A stretch of DNA of 64,000 nucleotides from Microbacterium ureisolvens (GTDB taxonomy: Bacteria > Actinomycetota > Actinomycetes > Actinomycetales > Microbacteriaceae), in assembly GCF_015278315.1 (NCBI RefSeq), contig NZ_JADIJE010000003.1, forward strand, positions 186,001 to 250,000, in the 5' to 3' direction. This document shows, piece after piece, positions 27,006-39,242 of this stretch (positions are counted from its first letter, which is position 1; each line of letters starts with the position of its first letter). The notes beneath the pieces are model-generated. The model was given only the letters and a program-made list of their open reading frames with translations, was not told the DNA's origin and ran no database searches. The position numbers and the translations under genes are program-made.

Positions 27006-28226
27006 CTAGTGCGCCACACCGGCGGCGCCGTGCTCGTCGATGAGGTCGCCGGTCTCGAAGCGGGCCAGCGAGAACGGTGCGTTGAGCGGATGCGGAGTCC
27101 CGGTCGCGATGGTGTGCGCGAAGGTGAGCCCGGCAGACGGGGTGGCCTTGAAACCGCCAGTGCCCCACCCGCAGTTCACGTACAGGTTCTCGATCGGAGT
27201 GGTGCCGATGATGGGGGAGGCGTCCATCGTGACGTCGACGATGCCCGCCCAGGTGCGAAGCACGTGAGCGCGGGCGAAGATCGGGAAGAGCTCCACGACC
27301 GCCGCCATCTGATGCTCGATCACGTGGAACGAGCCGCGCTGGCCGTAGCCGTTGTACGCGTCCAACCCCGCCCCCATGACCAGTTCGCCCTTGTGGGCCT
27401 GCGACACGTACACGTGTATGTAGTTCGACATGACGACGGTGGGATGCACCGGCTCGTGGAGTTCGGAGACGAGGGCCTGCAGGGGGCGTGACTGGATCGG
27501 CAGTCGGAAGCCGGCGAGTTCCGCGACGACGGAGCTGTGGCCCGCGGACGCGAGACCGACCTTGCCCGTGTGGATTCTGCCCCGGGTCGTCTCGACGCCG
27601 GTCACCCGGTCGCCGTCTTTGAGGAAGCCGGTGACTTCGCAGTTCTGGATGATGTCGACTCCCATCTCGTCGCACTTGCGCGCGAACGCCCAGGCCACAT
27701 GGTCGTGCTTGGCGATGCCCGCGCGCGGCTGGAAGGTCGCCCCCATGACGGGGTACCGGATGTTGTCACTGACGTTGACGATTGGGCAGACTTCTTTGAC
27801 CTGCGCCGGGTCCAGCCATTCGGCGTCGACGCCGTTGAGATTGTTGGCGCCGACACGCCGGGTGCCTTCGCGGACTTCCCCGAGGGTGTGAGCAAGGCTC
27901 ACGACGCCGCGCTGGCTGAAGAGGAAGTCGTACTCGAGCTCGTCGGGGAGCGTCTCCCACAGCTTCAACGCATGTTCGAAGATAGCGGCCGTCTCGTCGC
28001 GCAGGTAGTTCGACCGGATGATGGCGGTGTTGCGGGCCATGTTCCCGCCTGCCAGCCAGCCCTTCTCCAGCACGGCGATGTTCGTCATCCCGTACTCGCG
28101 TGCCAGATAGTATGCGGTGGCGAGCCCGTGCCCTCCGCCTCCCACGATCACAGCATCGTATGAGGACTTCGGTTCAGGGTTACGCCACAGGAAGTCGGGG
28201 TGCTCGGGGAGCGCATGGGTGCTCAT
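27006..28226 (-). CDS. soxB: Sarcosine oxidase beta subunit
   Basis: A 406-residue DAO-fold flavoprotein, the catalytic subunit. FAD site [17 protein letters not shown] near the N-terminus; [16 protein letters not shown] contains the His that in corynebacterial enzymes carries covalent [14 protein letters not shown] is the C-terminal FAD contact. It oxidises sarcosine in the cytoplasm, giving glycine, H2O2 and methylene-THF via SoxA. ATG 28226 is used; the ribosome site is weak (GAGG). It lies 101 bp downstream of dehydroquinase-like copy 2, so the operator-promoter site g may drive the whole sox operon. Confidence 0.95.
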   Translation of the reverse strand: MSTHALPEHPDFLWRNPEPKSSYDAVIVGGGGHGLATAYYLAREYGMTNIAVLEKGWLAGGNMARNTAIIRSNYLRDETAAIFEHALKLWETLPDELEYDFLFSQRGVVSLAHTLGEVREGTRRVGANNLNGVDAEWLDPAQVKEVCPIVNVSDNIRYPVMGATFQPRAGIAKHDHVAWAFARKCDEMGVDIIQNCEVTGFLKDGDRVTGVETTRGRIHTGKVGLASAGHSSVVAELAGFRLPIQSRPLQALVSELHEPVHPTVVMSNYIHVYVSQAHKGELVMGAGLDAYNGYGQRGSFHVIEHQMAAVVELFPIFARAHVLRTWAGIVDVTMDASPIIGTTPIENLYVNCGWGTGGFKATPSAGLTFAHTIATGTPHPLNAPFSLARFETGDLIDEHGAAGVAH

Positions 28227-28265
28227 TCGCAGCCTCACGTTTCGTCACGGGAAGATTGCCTACAC

Positions 28266-28291
28266 GGGAGCGCCGCGCATGCGACGCTCCC
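28266..28291 (-). terminator. Possible attenuating stem-loop between dehydroquinase-like copy 2 and soxB
   Basis: A 7-bp stem GGGAGCG/CGCTCCC with a 12-base loop and no T-run. It may lower read-through into soxB or may only stabilise the upstream message. Confidence 0.35.
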
Positions 28292-28327
28292 GCCTCGTAC
28301 CCCCGGCGACGCCGAGGGCGGGGAATG

Positions 28328-28831
28328 CTAGTTGCCTCCTCCGAGGAAGCTGTTGTCGTCGATGGCGAGGGCGAGGGAGAGGATGGCGGCGAAGTACCCG
28401 TAGTGGCGCATGCCTTCGTAGATGCCGACGGCGGTGTGGCTGAAGATGGAGCCGACGTCGCGGCCGGGGTCGACGCTGTGCTTCCAGGTCGACAGGTTCG
28501 CGAAGTGGACTTCCATGTAGGGGGCGCCGGTGTCGGTGAGGGCGTCGCGGGTGGCCTGGCCGTAGTAGGTGAGGCCGGCGGGGTTGATGAGGAAGCCGTC
28601 GACGGTGCCCTGGGTGTCGTGGATGAAGTGCAGGATCTCGCCTTCGAAGTCGGACTGGAAGTGCACGATTTCGACGTTGATGCTGGCGGCGAACTCGTCG
28701 ACCATCGCGTTGAGGGCGTCCAGGGAGGTGACCGGGCCGAACAGGCCGGGGTTGCGCTTGCCGAGCTGACCCATGTTGGGTCCGTTCACGAACGCGAACT
28801 TCAGGGTGCGGGCCGATTCACGCAGGGCCAT
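28328..28831 (-). CDS. Type II dehydroquinase-like protein with altered active site, copy 2
   Basis: 167 residues, identical to the protein at 14267 except for the last three residues (GGN against ADK). The same substitutions of the dehydroquinase catalytic Tyr (Phe31) and His (Tyr89) are present. Here it precedes the sarcosine oxidase operon rather than the flavoprotein-FAH pair. The ribosome site GAAGGAG lies inside the identical repeat. Its own operator (site g) is outside the repeat, so both copies keep regulon control through independent promoter sequences. Confidence 0.8.
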   Translation of the reverse strand: MALRESARTLKFAFVNGPNMGQLGKRNPGLFGPVTSLDALNAMVDEFAASINVEIVHFQSDFEGEILHFIHDTQGTVDGFLINPAGLTYYGQATRDALTDTGAPYMEVHFANLSTWKHSVDPGRDVGSIFSHTAVGIYEGMRHYGYFAAILSLALAIDDNSFLGGGN

Positions 28832-28850
28832 CACATACTCCTTCGTCAAG
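28339..28850. repeat. 512-bp perfect direct repeat, copy 2
   Basis: Identical to 14278-14789, same orientation, offset 14,061 bp. Lack of even silent changes implies very recent duplication or ongoing gene conversion. Confidence 0.95.
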
Positions 28851-28883
28851 GTGGCGGGCGGACGGGAACTGTCCGCCAGAGCA

Positions 28884-28913
28884 AGAATATGCACAATCGA
28901 TATTCCGCCGCAA
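28884..28913 (-). promoter_or_regulatory. Promoter with embedded GntR-type operator (site g)
   Basis: On the minus strand: TTGCGG, 18-bp spacer, TATTCT. It faces dehydroquinase-like copy 2 and probably soxBDAG. Confidence 0.8.
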
Positions 28914-28931
28914 GACGAATCGGCAAGAGGC

Positions 28932-28960
28932 TTGCGGAGAATATCGATTGTGCATATTCT
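28932..28960 (+). promoter_or_regulatory. Promoter with embedded GntR-type operator (site h)
   Basis: TTGCGG (28932-28937), 17-bp spacer, TATTCT (28955-28960). It is back-to-back with site g and faces the dimethylglycine oxidase gene. The two palindromes are 53 bp apart centre to centre (about five helical turns), so cooperative binding is possible. Confidence 0.85.
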
Positions 28961-29031
28961 TCGTAGAGGCCCGTGGCCGTGCATCGACATCGTGCACGCT
29001 GCTAGGCAACTCACTTCGAACAGAGCAGTAG

Positions 29032-31530
<2,499 letters not shown>

Positions 31531-31583
31531 CGCCGCCGACCGACACGCGCCCATCGGGCACACACACTTCGAAGGAGGACCAC

Positions 31584-32456
31584 ATGTCCCTGCACGCAGA
31601 ATCGCTGCGCGATCACGCCTGCCTGATCGTCCACGGGCCGGATCAGCCCGGCCTTGTCGCGGCGGTCACCGACGTCATCTCCCGCAACAAGGGAAACATC
31701 GTCACGTTGGACCAATACTCCGACGATGCCAACGGAGGCAACTTCTTCCAGCGCGTCGTGTTCCATCGACGCGACCTGGCCGCCGCGTTCCCCGAGATCG
31801 AAGCCGACCTCGAGAAGTCGCTCGCGTCGTACGGCATGTCCTGGAAGCTCACCGATCAGTCCATCCCCAAGCGGATGGCGATCCTCGCGTCGACCAGCGA
31901 TCACTGCTTGCTTGAACTGCTGTGGCGGCACCGTCGCGGCGAGTTGAACGTGACGATCCCGATGGTGATCTCGAACCACACGAACACCGCGGAAGACGTG
32001 CGCTCCTTCGGCGTGCCCTTCTTCCACGTGCACTCGCAAGGGGCTGACAAGTCCGCGGCGGAAGCGAAGATCCTCGAGCTGTTGAAGGGGAACGTCGACT
32101 TCGTCGTGCTGGCGCGCTACATGCAGATCATCTCTGAGGACTTCCTCACGCAGATCGAGGTGCCCGTGATCAACATTCACCACTCCTTCCTGCCGGCGTT
32201 CATCGGAGCGGCGCCGTACCGCAAAGCCAAAGAGCGCGGCGTCAAGCTGATCGGGGCCACGTCGCACTACGTGACCGCGGATCTGGACGAGGGCCCGATC
32301 ATCGAGCAGGACGTGACCCGGGTCGACCACTCGCATTCCGCGGCGGAACTGCAGGCGCGGGGAGCTTTGGTAGAGCGTGCCGTGCTGTCCCGGGCGGTGC
32401 AGTGGCACGCGGAAGATCGGGTGATCCGCCACGGAAACCACACCATCGTGTTCTGA
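31584..32456 (+). CDS. purU: Formyltetrahydrofolate deformylase
   Basis: A 290-residue PurU: N-terminal ACT domain (about 10-85, HGPDQPGLVAAVTDVIS) and formyl-transferase-like catalytic domain with the conserved Asn, His and Asp in NIHHSFLPAF and TADLDEGPIIEQD. It hydrolyses 10-formyl-THF to formate and THF. Behind dimethylglycine oxidase and with FolD it closes the cycle that frees THF during methyl-group oxidation, an arrangement known from Arthrobacter. A strong GAAGGAGGACCAC precedes the ATG. Confidence 0.95.
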   Translation: MSLHAESLRDHACLIVHGPDQPGLVAAVTDVISRNKGNIVTLDQYSDDANGGNFFQRVVFHRRDLAAAFPEIEADLEKSLASYGMSWKLTDQSIPKRMAILASTSDHCLLELLWRHRRGELNVTIPMVISNHTNTAEDVRSFGVPFFHVHSQGADKSAAEAKILELLKGNVDFVVLARYMQIISEDFLTQIEVPVINIHHSFLPAFIGAAPYRKAKERGVKLIGATSHYVTADLDEGPIIEQDVTRVDHSHSAAELQARGALVERAVLSRAVQWHAEDRVIRHGNHTIVF

Positions 32457-32478
32457 CCCCGAGCCGGAGTGCGCGGAG

Positions 32479-33033
32479 ATGTCGGTGTCGAGGCCTGAGC
32501 GTGCCGCCGCGGCCGTCCGGGAACTCCTGCTCGCGCTCGGCGAGGACCCCGACCGCCCCGAGTTCCGGGCCACGCCAGAGCGCGTCGCGGAGCACTTCAT
32601 CGCGTCGTTCGCCGGGCAGGGGCGCAGTCTTACCGCCGTGATCGGCGAGCCGATCGCGATCTCCGACGGCGAGAGCGGCGAACTCGTCGCGCTCACCGGG
32701 ATCCCGTTCCGATCGACCTGTGAACACCACCTGCTGCCCTTCGACGGGCTGGCACACGTGTACTACGCACCGCAGCGCAGCATCGTCGGGTTCAGCCGGA
32801 TTGCGGCACTGGTCGAAGCGGCGTCCCTCCGTCCACAGCTGCAGGAGCGGTTGGGGGAGCAGATCGCGGGGGCGATCATGTCGATCCTCAAGCCGCGAGG
32901 AGTGGTCGTGCGACTGGAGGCGAGGCACGCGTGCGTCGCCTCCAGGGCGCCGACCGCGGCCGCCTCGCGGGCGGTCACGGTGGCGCTGCGCGGCACGATG
33001 CCGCCCGCCGCCTCCTACGCATTCCAGCCCTGA
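32479..33033 (+). CDS. folE: GTP cyclohydrolase I, divergent
   Basis: A 184-residue FolE-type protein. Zinc ligands C81 and H84 (CEHH) and C152 (RHACV) are present, as is the ERV...F start. It departs from canonical FolE: the signature after the zinc Cys reads VASRAP rather than MxxRGV, and the RRLQxQERL helix reads ASLRPQLQERL. It makes dihydroneopterin triphosphate, the first folate precursor; next to purU it would enlarge the THF pool when C1 flux rises. Probably a paralogue of a housekeeping copy. Start ATG 32479 or GTG 32485 (GGAG 6 bases upstream). Confidence 0.85.
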   Translation: MSVSRPERAAAAVRELLLALGEDPDRPEFRATPERVAEHFIASFAGQGRSLTAVIGEPIAISDGESGELVALTGIPFRSTCEHHLLPFDGLAHVYYAPQRSIVGFSRIAALVEAASLRPQLQERLGEQIAGAIMSILKPRGVVVRLEARHACVASRAPTAAASRAVTVALRGTMPPAASYAFQP

Positions 33034-33071
33034 GCCCCCCCCTCGAGGCTGGTGCGCAGGAGGCGCCGGAG

Positions 33072-34151
<1,080 letters not shown>

Positions 34152-34179
34152 TTACAGGCCGCGCTCGGAGTCTACCAAA

Positions 34180-34200
34180 AAATATGCACAATCGATATTA
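34180..34200 (-). promoter_or_regulatory. GntR-type operator between ilvC and gntR (site i)
   Basis: AAATATGCACAATCGATATT on the plus strand; the -10-like side faces ilvC. No TTG hexamer is correctly placed, so ilvC has a weaker or differently built promoter. Its position beside gntR supports autoregulation. Confidence 0.75.
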
Positions 34201-34348
34201 AGGGGGTTAGTGGTGTACGATTCTGACGCACGGAGTGACATACTCCGGGCCGAGGTTAGGTCGGGGATTCTCACGCGCCGCTGAAAAGGTGCCGGCGGAT
34301 CCGGTCGTATACTCACGACACGTCCGATCTGAGAGCAAGGAGGGGTCG

Positions 34349-35080
34349 ATGGCTGGTCCGACAGTACCCTTGGGTATCGTTCGAGACGAACGCTCAGCGT
34401 TGCGTCCGCCCGCACGCACCACCGCGGAGGCGATTGCGCAGTCGATCCGCGCGGACATCATCGGTGGCCGCTACGACGCCGGTGAGCGGCTTCGGCAGGT
34501 GGAGCTGGCAAAGCAGTACGAAGTGAGCACCACCCCGGTGCGTGAGGCGTTCGCAATCCTGCAGCGCCAGGGTCTGGTCCGCCTGCACCCGCAGCGTGGC
34601 GCCAGTGCGATCGTCCCGAACACGAAGGACCTCGAAGAGCTCTACGAGATCCGCGTCGAGCTCGAATGCCTCGCGGTGCAGCATGCGGCACGGAACTTCA
34701 CGCCCGCCGACGCGCCCGCGCTGCGCGAACTCATCGCGCAGATGCGGGTGTGCCGCGACGCCGACCAGTATGTCGAACTCAATCATCACTTCCACATGGG
34801 CATCTACCGGCTCGCGCAGCGCGAGCGTCTCGTGGAGATGATCGAGCAGCTGCGAATGGCATCCCAGGCCTACCTGCAGATCACATCGGATCGCGCGGTA
34901 ATCCTCGGTGACGCCGAGAACGAGCATGACGACATCCTCGATGCGTGCGAAGCGAACGATCCCGCCCGTGCGGCTGCGGCTACACGCGATCACCTGGGTC
35001 TGACCGTCGCCAACGCCGTCGCTCAGCTCGACCACGCTGACGCCACGCGCGGCCTCGCGTCGGCGCGTGCGATCCTGTAA
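34349..35080 (+). CDS. GntR-family regulator, FCD (FadR/VanR) subfamily; candidate regulator of the supercluster
   Basis: A 243-residue regulator. Winged helix-turn-helix at about residues 25-90 with the family hallmark YEVSTTPVREAFAILQRQGLV; an all-helical FCD effector domain at about 95-220 with candidate metal/effector His residues H149, H193 and H215. CAAGGAGGGGTCG sets the start. FCD regulators usually repress by binding short inverted repeats over promoters and release on binding an organic acid. It is the only GntR protein in the window and lies inside the zone where the palindrome recurs, next to site i. It is therefore the best candidate to bind all 12 sites (inference). Confidence 0.92.
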   Translation: MAGPTVPLGIVRDERSALRPPARTTAEAIAQSIRADIIGGRYDAGERLRQVELAKQYEVSTTPVREAFAILQRQGLVRLHPQRGASAIVPNTKDLEELYEIRVELECLAVQHAARNFTPADAPALRELIAQMRVCRDADQYVELNHHFHMGIYRLAQRERLVEMIEQLRMASQAYLQITSDRAVILGDAENEHDDILDACEANDPARAAAATRDHLGLTVANAVAQLDHADATRGLASARAIL

Positions 35081-35099
35081 CTCCGGCGACGGCCAACTG

Positions 35100-35453
35100 C
35101 TAGCGCAGCGTGCCGTCCGTGGTGCCGCGCCGCCGTGCCCTCCGGCGAAGATCGAACGGAAACTGCCGCACCGTGTAGCGCTTCGGGGCGCTGTGGTAGC
35201 TGAGAGCGGTCCGCGAGCGAATGCGGATCAAGCGGAAGATCGCGAACGTCGAAATCGCGAGCCATGCTCCGTTGACCGCCACCGAGGGCATCGCCCCATG
35301 GTGCGCGCCATTGATCAGTAGTGCGCACGAGCCGGCCACGTTCGCGAGCTGAAACCCGATCCCCGGCTGCATCCACCCCAGCGAGAGTGCGAAGTAGGCG
35401 GCAAGCACGATCGTCGTGCCTATCCATCCGATGATCTCGATCATCACGTTCAC
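35100..35453 (-). CDS. Small integral membrane protein, YgjV/CBU_0592-like
   Basis: 117 residues with three to four hydrophobic segments (IIGWIGTTIVLAAYFALSL, FQLANVAGSCALLINGAHH, AVNGAWLAISTFAIFRLI) and a basic C-terminal tail. The pattern resembles small membrane proteins of unknown function annotated as YgjV or CBU_0592 family. It lies between gntR and the PEP synthase operon; operator site j is 128 bp upstream on the plus side and could affect it. Function unknown. Confidence 0.7.
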   Translation of the reverse strand: MNVMIEIIGWIGTTIVLAAYFALSLGWMQPGIGFQLANVAGSCALLINGAHHGAMPSVAVNGAWLAISTFAIFRLIRIRSRTALSYHSAPKRYTVRQFPFDLRRRARRRGTTDGTLR

Positions 35454-35580
35454 AGTGCTTCTCCGTCGAGCTGGGTGCGGTGGCGATCCGGGCGCCTCAG
35501 CGCAGGGCGACTTCTGGCCGCGCGCGTGTGGCTGCGGGAGCCCAGGAACTGTTCCAATCCTGAATCTATCCAGTCTGATG

Positions 35581-35602
35581 CAATATGCACAATCGATATT
35601 CT
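35581..35602. promoter_or_regulatory. GntR-type operator (site j)
   Basis: CAATATGCACAATCGATATT followed by CT. It lies between the small membrane protein gene and the ppsR-ppsA operon. The TATTCT end reads toward ppsR but without a recognisable -35. Confidence 0.7.
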
Positions 35603-35689
35603 TCGGGAAACAGGCTACGATCCACGGAACAGTGTCGTTGTCAGCGGCGTTCGGCGTGGCCGGACGCCCGGGAGACGGAGTCGGAACGC

Positions 35690-35839
35690 ATGAGTGAAGA
35701 GAACGCGGGGTGGGTGGTTCCCCTCGATCGGCGTGGCGATCGCGACGATCGCGACGAAGATGCCCGGGTAGCGCCCGCGTTCGGTCGGTGGCTCAGCATC
35801 ATCAATGGAGGCGACGACACACACCGCGGGTCGGAATGA
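35690..35839 (+). CDS. 49-residue acidic ORF coupled to ppsR
   Basis: MSEENAGWVVPLDRRGDRDDRDEDARVAPAF... ends with FGRWLSIINGGDDTHRGSE; the stop overlaps the ppsR start as ATGA, so translation would be coupled. The N-terminal half is strongly charged with a run of Arg/Asp pairs, and a short amphipathic end follows. A GGAG lies slightly far upstream. I recognise no family. It could be a leader peptide or a small modulator of the PEP synthase system. Confidence 0.5.
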   Translation: MSEENAGWVVPLDRRGDRDDRDEDARVAPAFGRWLSIINGGDDTHRGSE

Positions 35840-36681
35840 CGCAGGAATCTGCTCCGCTGCACGCGGGCCCAGCAGAAGTTCGAGAGGCGTTCTTCGTCTC
35901 GGACAGCACCGGGATCACCGCCGAGACGCTCGGCAACGCGCTGCTCGCGAACTTTCCCGGGCTGCATTTCCATCGCCACACCGTCCCGTTCGTTGACACC
36001 CTCGAGGGTGCGCACGCGGTCGTAGCCGAGATCGACCGCGCGGCCGACGGCGGGCCGCTGCCCCTGATGTTCACGACCGTCAAAGCTCCGAATGTCCGCG
36101 GCGCATTGTTCGGCGCCCGCGCGGTGGCGATCGACCTGCTCGCAGGCCACCTCGTCGAGCTGGAGGAGGCGCTCGGCGCGACAGCGAGTCCGAAACTGAG
36201 CGGGTACCACGGCGTGGGCGACATCCAGCGGTATCACGCTCGCATGCGGGCCGTCGAGTACGCGATCGAGCACGATGACGGGCAGAGCTCACGGGCGCTC
36301 GAGGAGGCGGACGTCGTCATCATCGCCCCGTCACGCTGCGGCAAGACCCCCACGACGATGTACCTCGCCCTGCAATACGGACTGCTCGTCGCGAACTACC
36401 CGCTCACCGACGATGACTTCACGACCGACGGTCTGCCGCGAACCGTGGCGAAGTACGCCAGCCGCTGCTTCGGGCTGACCACCACGCCGCTGCGCTTGAG
36501 CCAGGTGCGCCACGAGCGGCTTCCGCACTCCCAGTACGCCAGCCTCGCGCAATGCACCCTCGAGGTGCGGCGGGCCGAAGACCTGTACCGGCGCAACCGG
36601 GTGCCCTTCGTCAACTCCTCGACCAAGAGCGTCGAGGAAATGTCCGCCGTGATTCTGCGGTCCATGCGACTGCGCGACTAA
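35836..36681 (+). CDS. ppsR: PEP synthase regulatory kinase/phosphorylase (DUF299)
   Basis: A 281-residue DUF299 protein. It begins EAFFVSDSTGITAETLGNALL, the family signature, and carries the P-loop-like APSRCGKTPTTMYLA around residue 160. The family phosphorylates a Thr on PEP synthase or PPDK with ADP to switch it off, and removes the phosphate with Pi to reactivate. Since the next gene is PEP synthase, it is called the PpsR type. Placement in the GntR-type regulon gives post-translational control on top of transcriptional control of carbon exit. Confidence 0.92.
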   Translation: MTQESAPLHAGPAEVREAFFVSDSTGITAETLGNALLANFPGLHFHRHTVPFVDTLEGAHAVVAEIDRAADGGPLPLMFTTVKAPNVRGALFGARAVAIDLLAGHLVELEEALGATASPKLSGYHGVGDIQRYHARMRAVEYAIEHDDGQSSRALEEADVVIIAPSRCGKTPTTMYLALQYGLLVANYPLTDDDFTTDGLPRTVAKYASRCFGLTTTPLRLSQVRHERLPHSQYASLAQCTLEVRRAEDLYRRNRVPFVNSSTKSVEEMSAVILRSMRLRD

Positions 36682-36705
36682 CCCCTTCAACGAGGAGAAG
36701 ATCCG

Positions 36706-39111
36706 ATGACCAACATTCTCTGGTTCGACGAGATCGGCATGAACGATCTCGACCGCGTCGGCGGCAAGAACGCCTCACTGGGCGAGATGGTTTCGCACCT
36801 CTCAGCGGCCGGTGTGCGTGTGCCCATGGGATTCGCCACCACCGCCGCTGCGTATGCGTCGTTCCTCGCCGCCGGCGAACTCGGCACCCGCATCCGCGAA
36901 GCCGTCTCGCAGCTGGACACCGACGACGTCACCGAACTCGCACAGGTGGGTTCCGCGGTGCGCGGGTGGGTGGAAGCGCAGCCGTTCCCGGACGGCCTGG
37001 AACGTGACATCCGCGATGCGTATGCGCGGCTCGTTTCGGAGGATCCCGACCCGGAGCAGGTCTCCTGGGCCGTGCGCTCCAGCGCCACCGCGGAGGACCT
37101 TCCGGACGCGTCGTTTGCGGGACAGCAGGAGACCTTCCTCAACATCGGCGGAATCGACAACGTGCTCGCCGCGATCAAGCACGTCTACGCGTCGCTGTAC
37201 AACGACCGCGCGATCGCGTACCGGGTCCACCACGGGTTCGATCACCACGAGGTGTCCCTCTCGGCCGGGGTGCAACGGATGGTCCGCTCCGATGTCGGCG
37301 CGTCGGGCGTGATGTTCACCGTCGACACCGAGTCTGGTTTCGATGACGTGGTGTTCATCACGAGCTCTTACGGGCTCGGCGAGGCGGTCGTGCAAGGCGC
37401 GGTGAACCCTGACGAGTTCTACGCCCACAAGCCCGCGTTGCGCGCCGGACGTCCCTCGGTCCTCCGCCGGACGGTGGGGGAGAAGGCCGTCGCGATGCGG
37501 TATGCCGACGGCCGGCATGCGGGAGGCAGCACCGTGTTCGCCGACGTTGCGTCCGCCGATCGTGTCCGCTTCTCCCTGAACGACGGTGAGGTCGAGGAAC
37601 TCGGCCGCATCGCCCTCGTTATCGAAGACCACTACGGCCGTCCGATGGACATCGAGTGGGCGAAAGACGGCGTGGACGGACGGCTTTACGTGCTGCAGGC
37701 CCGGCCCGAGACCGTTGTCTCACGCGAGTCCGGAAACGTCATGCGCCGGTTCGTGCTGCGTGAGAGTGCGGGCGCTGTTCTCGCGACTGGGCGGGCGATC
37801 GGGCAGCGGATCGGTGCCGGCCCGGTCAGCATCCTCAGTTCGGTCGAGCAGATGAGCGAGTTCGTACCAGGGAGCGTGCTTGTTGCCGACATGACGGACC
37901 CGGACTGGGAGCCGATCATGAAGAAGGCGTCGGCGATCGTCACCAACCGAGGGGGACGCACCTGTCACGCGGCGATCATCGCGCGCGAGCTCGGCATCCC
38001 CGCGGTAGTCGGCACCGCCTCTGCCACACGCACGCTCGTGAACGGGCAGCCGGTGACGGTCTCTTGCGCAGAAGGCGACGACGGCTACGTCTACGACGGG
38101 CTGCTCACCTTCGATGAAGAGGAGACGGAGCTGGATCGGATGCCGGAGCTGCCGGTGAAGATCATGATGAATGTCGGCACCCCGGAGCAAGCCTTCTCCT
38201 TCGCGAAGCTCCCGCACCGGGGGGTGGGATTGGCCCGCCTCGAGTTCATCATCAACCGGCAGATCGGCATCCACCCCCGCGCGTTGCTCGACCACGAGAG
38301 CGTGCCCGCAGCCGTGGCCGACGAGATTCGCACCCGCGTGGCCGCCTATCCGTCGCCGCGTGAGTACTTCGTGCAGCGCGTTGCCGAGGGTGTGTCCACC
38401 ATCGCCGCGGCGTTCTGGCCCGAACCCGTCATCGTCCGTCTCAGCGACTTCAAGTCGAACGAGTACGCCAATCTTCTCGGCGGCACGCTCTACGAGCCCG
38501 TGGAGGAGAACCCCATGCTCGGCTACCGCGGCGCATCACGCTACGTCTCGCCGGACTTCCGGGAGTGCTTCGACATGGAGTGCGAAGCGATGCGTCGTGT
38601 CCGCGACGACATGGGGTTGACGAATGTGAGGCTGATGGTTCCCTTCGTGCGGACGCTCGGCGAAGCGGAATCCGTCGTAGAGCTGCTCGCCGACAACGGA
38701 CTGCGACGCGGCGAGAACGGGCTGCAGCTGATCATGATGTGCGAGCTGCCATCGAACGCGGTGCTTGCCGATCGCTTCCTTGAGTACTTCGACGGCTTCT
38801 CGATCGGCTCAAACGACATGACGCAGTTGACGCTCGGCGTGGACCGGGACTCCGCCCTCGTCGCGTCGGCGTTCGACGAGCGTGACCCTGCCGTGCTGGC
38901 GATGCTCGAGCTCGCGATCGACGCGTGCCGGCGTCAGGGCAAGTACGTCGGGATCTGCGGACAGGGCCCGTCCGACTATCCGGAACTGGCGGGCTGGCTC
39001 CTCGATCACGGCATCGACTCCATCTCGCTCAACCCTGACACCGTGGTCGAAACATGGCTGCGGCTGTCCCAGCAGATCGAAGCAGGGAAGGTCGAAGCCG
39101 CCATTCGGTAA
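36706..39111 (+). CDS. ppsA: Phosphoenolpyruvate synthase (pyruvate, water dikinase)
   Basis: 801 residues: N-terminal ATP-grasp-type domain ([23 protein letters not shown]), central phosphohistidine domain with H421 in [13 protein letters not shown], and C-terminal PEP-binding barrel ending in [14 protein letters not shown]. Length and motifs fit PpsA, not the 874-residue PPDK. Reaction: pyruvate + ATP + H2O to PEP + AMP + Pi. It feeds pyruvate from serine deamination into gluconeogenesis, needed when a C1/C2-type amine is the carbon source. ribosome site GAGGAGAAG. A new operator-promoter starts 7 bp after the stop. Confidence 0.93.
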   Translation: MTNILWFDEIGMNDLDRVGGKNASLGEMVSHLSAAGVRVPMGFATTAAAYASFLAAGELGTRIREAVSQLDTDDVTELAQVGSAVRGWVEAQPFPDGLERDIRDAYARLVSEDPDPEQVSWAVRSSATAEDLPDASFAGQQETFLNIGGIDNVLAAIKHVYASLYNDRAIAYRVHHGFDHHEVSLSAGVQRMVRSDVGASGVMFTVDTESGFDDVVFITSSYGLGEAVVQGAVNPDEFYAHKPALRAGRPSVLRRTVGEKAVAMRYADGRHAGGSTVFADVASADRVRFSLNDGEVEELGRIALVIEDHYGRPMDIEWAKDGVDGRLYVLQARPETVVSRESGNVMRRFVLRESAGAVLATGRAIGQRIGAGPVSILSSVEQMSEFVPGSVLVADMTDPDWEPIMKKASAIVTNRGGRTCHAAIIARELGIPAVVGTASATRTLVNGQPVTVSCAEGDDGYVYDGLLTFDEEETELDRMPELPVKIMMNVGTPEQAFSFAKLPHRGVGLARLEFIINRQIGIHPRALLDHESVPAAVADEIRTRVAAYPSPREYFVQRVAEGVSTIAAAFWPEPVIVRLSDFKSNEYANLLGGTLYEPVEENPMLGYRGASRYVSPDFRECFDMECEAMRRVRDDMGLTNVRLMVPFVRTLGEAESVVELLADNGLRRGENGLQLIMMCELPSNAVLADRFLEYFDGFSIGSNDMTQLTLGVDRDSALVASAFDERDPAVLAMLELAIDACRRQGKYVGICGQGPSDYPELAGWLLDHGIDSISLNPDTVVETWLRLSQQIEAGKVEAAIR

Positions 39112-39117
39112 TCATCA

Positions 39118-39146
39118 TTGACGAGAATATCGATTGTGCATATTCT
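39118..39146 (+). promoter_or_regulatory. Promoter with embedded GntR-type operator (site k)
   Basis: TTGACG (39118-39123), 17-bp spacer, TATTCT (39141-39146), full palindrome 39124-39146. It drives the SDR and serine ammonia-lyase genes. Confidence 0.87.
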
Positions 39147-39242
39147 GGCAGGCGAGCTCATCACAAGCAGTTGAGCGCGAGGGGCACAGATGCCCCACAG
39201 CGTCTCCACTAGACATCCGCAAAGACAAGAGAGAGAGCAGCA

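Noticed and set aside
36706-39111. Pyruvate, phosphate dikinase (ppdK) instead of PEP synthase
   Set aside because: Length of 801 residues and the motifs before the phosphohistidine domain fit PpsA; PPDK is about 874 residues and differs in the N-terminal domain.
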